Part shown: positions 59,116 through 64,000 of the stretch, in pieces
How the letters are laid out: every line of letters starts with the position of its first letter
Numbering within the stretch: position 1 is the stretch's first letter
Origin: Chamaecrista fasciculata
Lineage: Eukaryota; Streptophyta; Magnoliopsida; Fabales; Fabaceae
Reading direction: 5' to 3'
DNA: 64,000 nucleotides
Assembly: GCA_003254925.1 (NCBI GenBank)
Contig: QANZ01032509.1
Coordinates: 117,385-181,384 of the forward strand
Made by a program: the position numbers and the translations under genes
The notes under the pieces: generated by a model
Told to the model about the DNA's origin: nothing
The model's input: the letters and a program-made list of their open reading frames with translations, nothing else
Database searches by the model: none

Positions 59116-59748
59116 ATGGCTCCAAAGCGTGCTAAGAAGGTCGTGGTTAGATCCACCAGAAAAGTCGTGAAGGAAACAGTTCAAGTTTCCGTAGTTAGCA
59201 GCAACAAACGATCAACCAGAGCAAACAAAGATGAACAAGAAGGAGAAGGAAACACTTCAACCATAGAAGAGAATGTGAGAATCATCCCTGTACAACAAGT
59301 GAGCCCTGAAACTGAAGCCCCAAAAGAGAAAAAAGAGGCTGAAGGAAAAACAGAGCAAGAAGCAGATACACAAATAGACAAGGGCAATAATGAAGCTGGG
59401 AATGATGGTAGAGGAAGAAAGGAGATGAAAAAGACTAGGAAGAGAGGAAGGAGAAGTGGTGAAGAAGGGTATAGGAGGTACGTGTACAAGGTGTTGAAGC
59501 AAGTGCACCCAGAGATGGGGATTTCGTTTCAAGCCATGACCATTCTCAACAATCTGATGTGTGATATGTTTGAGAGGCTTGCGGATGAGGCTGCTAGGCT
59601 TAAAGAGTACACAGGGCATATGACATTGTCGTGCAGAGAGATTCAAGGGGCTGTCAAGCTGGTTCTTCCTGGAGAGCTTGGGAAGCATGCCATTGCCGAG
59701 GGAGCCAAAGCTGTCACTAATTACATGACCAACGATGCTCGTCATTAG
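59116..59748 (+). CDS. Histone H2B variant with long N-terminal tail (H2B.8 / H2B.S type)
   Basis: A nucleosomal histone, 210 residues against about 140-150 for canonical plant H2B, single exon. The ATG at 59116 gives MAPKRAKKVVVRSTRKVVKE. Tail residues 1-115 are rich in Lys, Glu and Arg, with a KEKKEAEGKTEQEADTQ-type charged stretch and an RKEMKKTRKRGRRSGEE basic patch. The H2B fold follows (YRRYVYKVLKQVHPEMGISF; MFERLADEAARLKEY; LSCREIQGAVKLVLPGELGK). The C-terminal helix reads GAKAVTNYMTNDARH: Asn replaces the Lys of the canonical AVTKF(T)S, the conserved monoubiquitination site. The long disordered tail and divergent core match Arabidopsis HTB8 (H2B.8/H2B.S), known from seed and sperm chromatin condensation. 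Orthology is inferred from memory of that sequence. Confidence 0.92.
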   Translation: MAPKRAKKVVVRSTRKVVKETVQVSVVSSNKRSTRANKDEQEGEGNTSTIEENVRIIPVQQVSPETEAPKEKKEAEGKTEQEADTQIDKGNNEAGNDGRGRKEMKKTRKRGRRSGEEGYRRYVYKVLKQVHPEMGISFQAMTILNNLMCDMFERLADEAARLKEYTGHMTLSCREIQGAVKLVLPGELGKHAIAEGAKAVTNYMTNDARH

Positions 59749-60605
59749 TCAATGTATGATGTGTGTAATGTTTTCTTATAGGAGTAGATGCAGATAAATA
59801 GTTGAATTTCAAGGTAGTTAGGACTTGGGAGTTTAGTTAGTTTGTTTTTCCACTTTGAATGGAGGATAGACTATGGAGGGTGTCACCCACTTTAACATGT
59901 TGTGTTCGGTGGAGTTTGTTAGTTTGTGTAATAATGGAGGGAAGGGCAATTTAGGAAGTGTATAACGGTGTAAGTTGATGTTAATCTGTTTTTCTCTTGT
60001 TGATAGGAATGTATGTCAGCATGTTTTTTCCTTGTCCTCTCTGGTTCCTGAATACTTAACAAACGAACTCGGTGTTACATTGTCCACCACTAAGAGGTTT
60101 GTTTTCGCTCACGTAACGTAATCACACCCATCACATGAAGTGAAAAGGAAAATAAAATGAGAACAGCAAGGGGAAGAAAAGATAAATATTTAAGAGATTC
60201 TTGTACAAATTACACACAAGGTTCCAGCAGTTTCCAAGAAATAATTAAGCTGATGAAGGGTATGATTTTGTGATTCTGTCATATTCCTTAATGGATTATG
60301 AAAAGTAAAAGATGTTATTTGGTGCAAAAAAAGAAGTAACAAATCCCTGTTAATGAAGAAATGACAATATATTATAATAGGAAGCCATGTCCCACTACCG
60401 CTTGAGGAATGGGGAGAGTGAACAGAGTAGTTATCAAAATATGAAGTGAAGTAAATGGAGAGATGAGATGACGTTTGAGGGTTAAGTTGCAACATTCTTG
60501 TAAGGTCCAGAGAGTAACCTCACCGACAGTATAGAGAGTGGCTCCCACACCTACAAATACAACGAGTCCCCATTATCATCTTACTCTTTCTTGATTCCAC
60601 AGAAA
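59749..60605. other. Spacer between the H2B variant and the ATL gene
   Basis: H2B 3' untranslated region followed by the ATL promoter/leader. The minus-strand open frame at 60190-60495 has no recognisable domain and is not called. Confidence 0.5.
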
Positions 60606-61202
60606 ATGGAAGTCTACAACCGGAGACTGCTCCTACTGAATGGAGATGACCATGAACCCTACGCACCACCGTCGTCCCCACTCTTGAAGCTTCCGGCACC
60701 TTCAGATTTAGATCCCGACGTTGCCTACACCATCCTCATCCTCCTCGCCGCCCTGCTCTTTCTTGCCTTCATCTCTCTCTACATCCGAAGATTCGCCCAC
60801 GACTTCCTCGCCGCAGAATCGTCCTTGTGCGGTGGTGGTCTCGACCCTATCACCATCCAATCCCTACCAGTCTTCTCGTACCGAGGGGAATCAAAGGACC
60901 ACGTTGATTGCGCCATTTGTCTCACCGACTTCCACCACGGTGAGGCCGTTAAGATTATCCCCAACTGTAGTCACGTCTTCCACCCATACTGCGTAGACGC
61001 CTGGCTTGTCTCGCACGTGACATGCCCTATTTGCCGGGGCACCACATTTTTAACGCTGGACCAGACTGGTGATCAAGGACAATCCACGGTGGATAATGGA
61101 GAAGGAACAATGTCGTCGTTCAGATCGCTTAGTCAAACAAGGAGTAGTAGTTGTTCTAGCTTAAGAGATAAACTAGTTTTGCCAAGAACTTTGAGTTACT
61201 GA
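60606..61202 (+). CDS. ATL-type RING-H2 E3 ubiquitin ligase
   Basis: A membrane-anchored E3 ligase of the plant ATL family, which passes ubiquitin from an E2 to substrate proteins. Single exon, 198 residues, typical for ATLs. Residues ~40-60 form one transmembrane helix (AYTILILLAALLFLAFISLY). The GLD signature is at 78-80 (GLDPITIQSLPVFSY). The RING-H2 has all ligands: C102-X2-C105-X15-C121-X-H123-X2-H126-X2-C129-X10-C140-X2-C143, with Pro before C140's pair missing the usual long spacing change and Trp at 133 for E2 contact. A Ser-rich tail follows. The ATG at 60606 is the first in frame; the longer open frame upstream has no ATG. The substrate cannot be inferred. Confidence 0.92.
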   Translation: MEVYNRRLLLLNGDDHEPYAPPSSPLLKLPAPSDLDPDVAYTILILLAALLFLAFISLYIRRFAHDFLAAESSLCGGGLDPITIQSLPVFSYRGESKDHVDCAICLTDFHHGEAVKIIPNCSHVFHPYCVDAWLVSHVTCPICRGTTFLTLDQTGDQGQSTVDNGEGTMSSFRSLSQTRSSSCSSLRDKLVLPRTLSY

Positions 61203-61542
61203 CTACTCACATCCATCACCTTACAAAAATAACATGCATATAAATAGATTTGTATCTCAATTCTCAATGTCATCATGTGTAAAACCTATTTATAAGTGTT
61301 ATAACACATCATTACAAAACTCTATCAAGCCGAATGAGTAAAAGGAAACTTCCACAATAACACAAATTTATTTATGTTCAAAGCAGATTCATTGGCCCAA
61401 AAAATATGCCAATCAGGTGTTCCATATCATAAATAAATACACAAATCGTGGAAACAAGGAAAAGGTCAAGGAACTAGAATTTGTTAGGGTGGTCCTTAAT
61501 TTTTTTTTAAATTTATTATGAATGTGAGCTTTTGTGTCCATC
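61203..61542. other. Spacer between two RING genes (convergent 3' ends)
   Basis: Two 3' untranslated regions meet here. No further feature is seen. Confidence 0.5.
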
Positions 61543-64000
61543 TCAGAGTATGGAATAAGCATGTATAACTTCTACCACAGGTGCTCCACACATTGGGCAC
61601 TTTCTTTTGCTTTCGAATAACTCATTCGCACATTTTAAACATGCACACATGTGCCCACATCTGAAACAAAAAAAGAACAGCAGGGTCTTAGTGATATGAT
61701 AATATATCAGTGCCAAGCTGATGATAGCAACAAGATTTGCTCAGGAATTACCTGTACAATAAAGAGTCAATATTATTCTCGCAGCATATACAGCAAAGTC
61801 CGTTCCTCACACATTCCCATTTAGACTTATCCTCTGGTGAATCAAGGTCTTGCAATCCTGTGACATTCATCAACGTTAACTTCAACTTCTTGTTGTTCTT
61901 CCTAATGATAGACTCGCAGATCACCAAGATAGACCATATGGAAGAGGCATGATTAAAAAGGATATGGAATAGGAAGGGGAAAAGATGAATTTTCATACCT
62001 GATCTTGATGAACCAGCTGAGGGATCAATGGCTGAAGAAACTTCTTGCCTTATCGAACGCTGCAACTCAAGCTGTAAATCCATACAGGCCTCCAACATCC
62101 TCTGCATGCTATTCATCCTCTGCTGTAGCACAGTAATGTCAATCCTCAAACCATTAATAATATCCCATTCCTGCACACACACAAATATATTTACATCAAA
62201 ACTATAGAACTAATAATAATAATAACAACAATAATACAAAGTTAAGAGTTTAGGCTTGAATGGGGCACACAAGCTGAGCAAAAGTGACAATGTAACGTAA
62301 GTTTTTAACTACATGGTAACTAACTAGTTGTATGAACTATCAGAGTTCAGACCAATCCAGATTTTTTAACATAATAACAAAAAAAAAGGTCCTATGGGGA
62401 CACAGGCTCATTTTCATTCTAATTAGGCTTTACATAAAGCAAGATCTATTTCTTGCAATCACCGAAGAAAATGAACGCACATTTCCATTATACTGATTGT
62501 TCATGTCATTCTGTGGCCAGTTGTCATGACGTAACTGCGAAGGTGTTGGTGATGAGGGCAGGACAAGTGCAGTGTCAGCAGCACTTTCCTCACCAATCTG
62601 ATCCCAAGCCTGCCGCTCCAGATCCTCCTGTACTGAGTCGGGAGTTATTTCTTGCAGTTCCCACTCAATCTCGGCACGGCCTTGCCTTTCCACATATGAT
62701 TGTAGCAACCTATCAAGATTCTCACGAAAACTGCTGCTAAGGAGATTGGAGACACGTCGCCTGCGAGATGAACAGAAAAATTTATTCTTACATTTTTTTC
62801 TGTTTTTCATTTTACAAATAGAAGCTCAAAGTTCCGCAGCTATATTTATATACCTACTTAACAGTTCCCTGAGTTCATCATTGTCATCATCGGGGAAATA
62901 AATTCCGTGAGTTCTACCAACAAAAGCACCTTCGTGGTAAGAAGATGCTCCCAACCAACTTTCCACTGCCTCTTGATAGCTACCATGTTCTTGCCTTAGT
63001 TCGGGTAATTCTTGCAGATTAGAGTTCTCCCCATCATCGTTTGCAAAACCCACTTGCTGCACTCCTTCTGAAGCAGCAGATTCATTCCAGACCGCATCAT
63101 CAACGACATTCCTCTCTAAATAATTGCTATTATTTGACAAAGCATTTTCAACATTAATGATACCACTAAGCACAGACTGTTCACTTTGTTCCTCACTGAA
63201 ATTCTGCAATCTGCAATGCTCAGTAGTATCTTCGATTTGGAAACCTGGTTGAGTAAGTCCAGTAGCAGTATCTTCGGTTGACATCACATCGACACTTTGT
63301 CCAGTTCTATCTCTTCTTTCGATTGTAACACTGGGTGATGATTGTAAATCTCTTAAACCAATTTCCAAAAGCTGTAGCTTTTGTTCTTCAATATGAGCAG
63401 AAGAGTCTTGCCAGTCTGATTTCTCAAGAAGAGGTCCTCGCAAAGGATTCTGACCACTTGATATCTCTAATCTGTCAGTTCCTTTAAGATTAGGCTCAGA
63501 CAATTCAGATTGTGTATTAGGCACCATTTGCGAACTGCTGGCTTCAGTTTGTTGATTTGTATAACCATCGATATCACTGTTTGATGAGGTATCAGTTGAA
63601 CTGCTGGTTACTAAACTGCAACCAGAAATTGCCTTTCTAGAGAAGAAGCCTTCCCTGTTTCAGAAAACAAGTTGATGTCAGAGGGGAAAATGATCTACTT
63701 TCCTAGCAACATACTAATAATAACAGAAGTTATTCATTCACTATATCATTTTCAAGATACATGCTTGAGAGCAAATAGTTATAACATTAAAACTAATCTA
63801 TATTTTCATATAGTTTAAAGTGGAAAAGATATTATTAAGAGATAGCATTTAAGATATTCAATATGATTATCACAAGACACTGAAAAAGTGGTCGATCAAA
63901 GTTCAAAAACATTATTCCTCCAAATGCCGAGCATAGCAAGTCAAATCAGAAGTTCAGAGATCCAGAAAGACGTCTAGTTTAAATAAGAGAACACTTTTTC
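61543..64000 (-). CDS. RING-finger protein, C-terminal part (5' end off the right edge)
   Basis: A large plant RING protein with a C-terminal C3HC4 RING, presumably an E3 ligase. Exons in coding order: 62854-63654, 62481-62760, 61999-62170, 61752-61857, 61543-61660, giving about 490 residues in frame. The region 63655-64000 is intron, with acceptor CAG at 63657-63655. The N-terminal visible part is acidic, Ser/Gln/Glu-rich and disordered. Next come RRVSNLLSSSFRENLDRLLQ and SYVERQGRAEIEWEL, then a coiled coil (LRIDITVLQQRMNSMQRMLE). The RING begins [20 protein letters not shown] and continues CACLKCANELFESKRKCPMC before a short HAYSIL end. The donor after QYNGN (GTGCGT, 62480) is less usual but keeps frame. 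The architecture matches uncharacterised plant RING proteins with long acidic N termini. Substrate and location are unknown. Confidence 0.85.

Noticed and set aside
59181..59745. Antisense open frames across the H2B variant
   Set aside because: They are shadows of a strongly biased Lys/Glu coding sequence and have no homology.
61748..62182. 144-codon frame as a separate protein
   Set aside because: It reads through an intron. The coding parts are two exons of the RING gene (61752-61857, 61999-62170).
1..64000. CRISPR arrays, bacterial operons or tRNA/rRNA genes
   Set aside because: None is visible. The tandem repeats lack spacer structure, and the only tRNA-like sequence is the SINE head.

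Overview
The window is nuclear DNA from a flowering plant, almost certainly a eudicot. It is AT-rich. The genes have many short exons with GT-AG introns, and all the conserved proteins are plant versions of eukaryotic families. Between the genes lie low-copy remnants of transposons. I cannot name the species. Three isolated single N bases, at 12718, 18953 and 32251, show that it comes from a draft assembly.

Layout. 1-8000: two tandem minus-strand genes of peptidase family S28 (lysosomal Pro-X carboxypeptidase-like). The left copy shows only its first exon. The right copy (5305-7953) is a pseudogene with a nonsense codon, a frameshift and missing exons. Between them lies a ~185 bp tandem repeat split by an LTR-type insertion. 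8554-16675: a complete 19-exon VPS41 gene (HOPS tethering complex), minus strand. 17000-22300: a transposon-rich divergent intergenic region. It has two neighbouring MULE-type elements with 9 bp target duplications, a tandem triplication across their junction, and a hAT-type MITE with a perfect 8 bp duplication. 22320-39073: a complete 25-exon VPS50/syndetin gene (EARP complex), plus strand. 40751-44090: a complete 13-exon serine carboxypeptidase-like gene (S10), minus strand. 44091-55450: a gene desert with a SINE, a TIR element carrying a host gene fragment, a gag-only copia remnant, an LTR-like block and nested MITEs. 56165-61202: three single-exon plus-strand genes, namely a SIAMESE-related CDK inhibitor, a long-tailed histone H2B of the H2B.8/H2B.S type, and an ATL-type RING-H2 E3 ligase. 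61543-64000: the 3' part of a RING-finger gene on the minus strand, running off the right edge.

Functional links. VPS41 and VPS50 are divergent neighbours and both encode subunits of endosomal tethering complexes. The two carboxypeptidase families (S28, S10) are vacuolar or secreted hydrolases. I see no evidence of operon-like regulation, and the pairing may be chance. The exon chains for VPS41 (2850 bp), VPS50 (3375 bp) and SCPL (1383 bp) were built by hand from splice sites, and each sums to an intact reading frame.

The most interesting items are four. The first is the gene-carrying TIR element at 48455-49662, with ~370 bp inverted repeats and an unusually long 21 bp flanking duplication. 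The second is the H2B variant, with a ~115-residue tail and Asn in place of the usual ubiquitinated Lys. The third is the nested MULE and tandem structure at 19348-20760. The fourth is that at least two of the three N bases sit between duplicated flanks, which suggests assembly joins.
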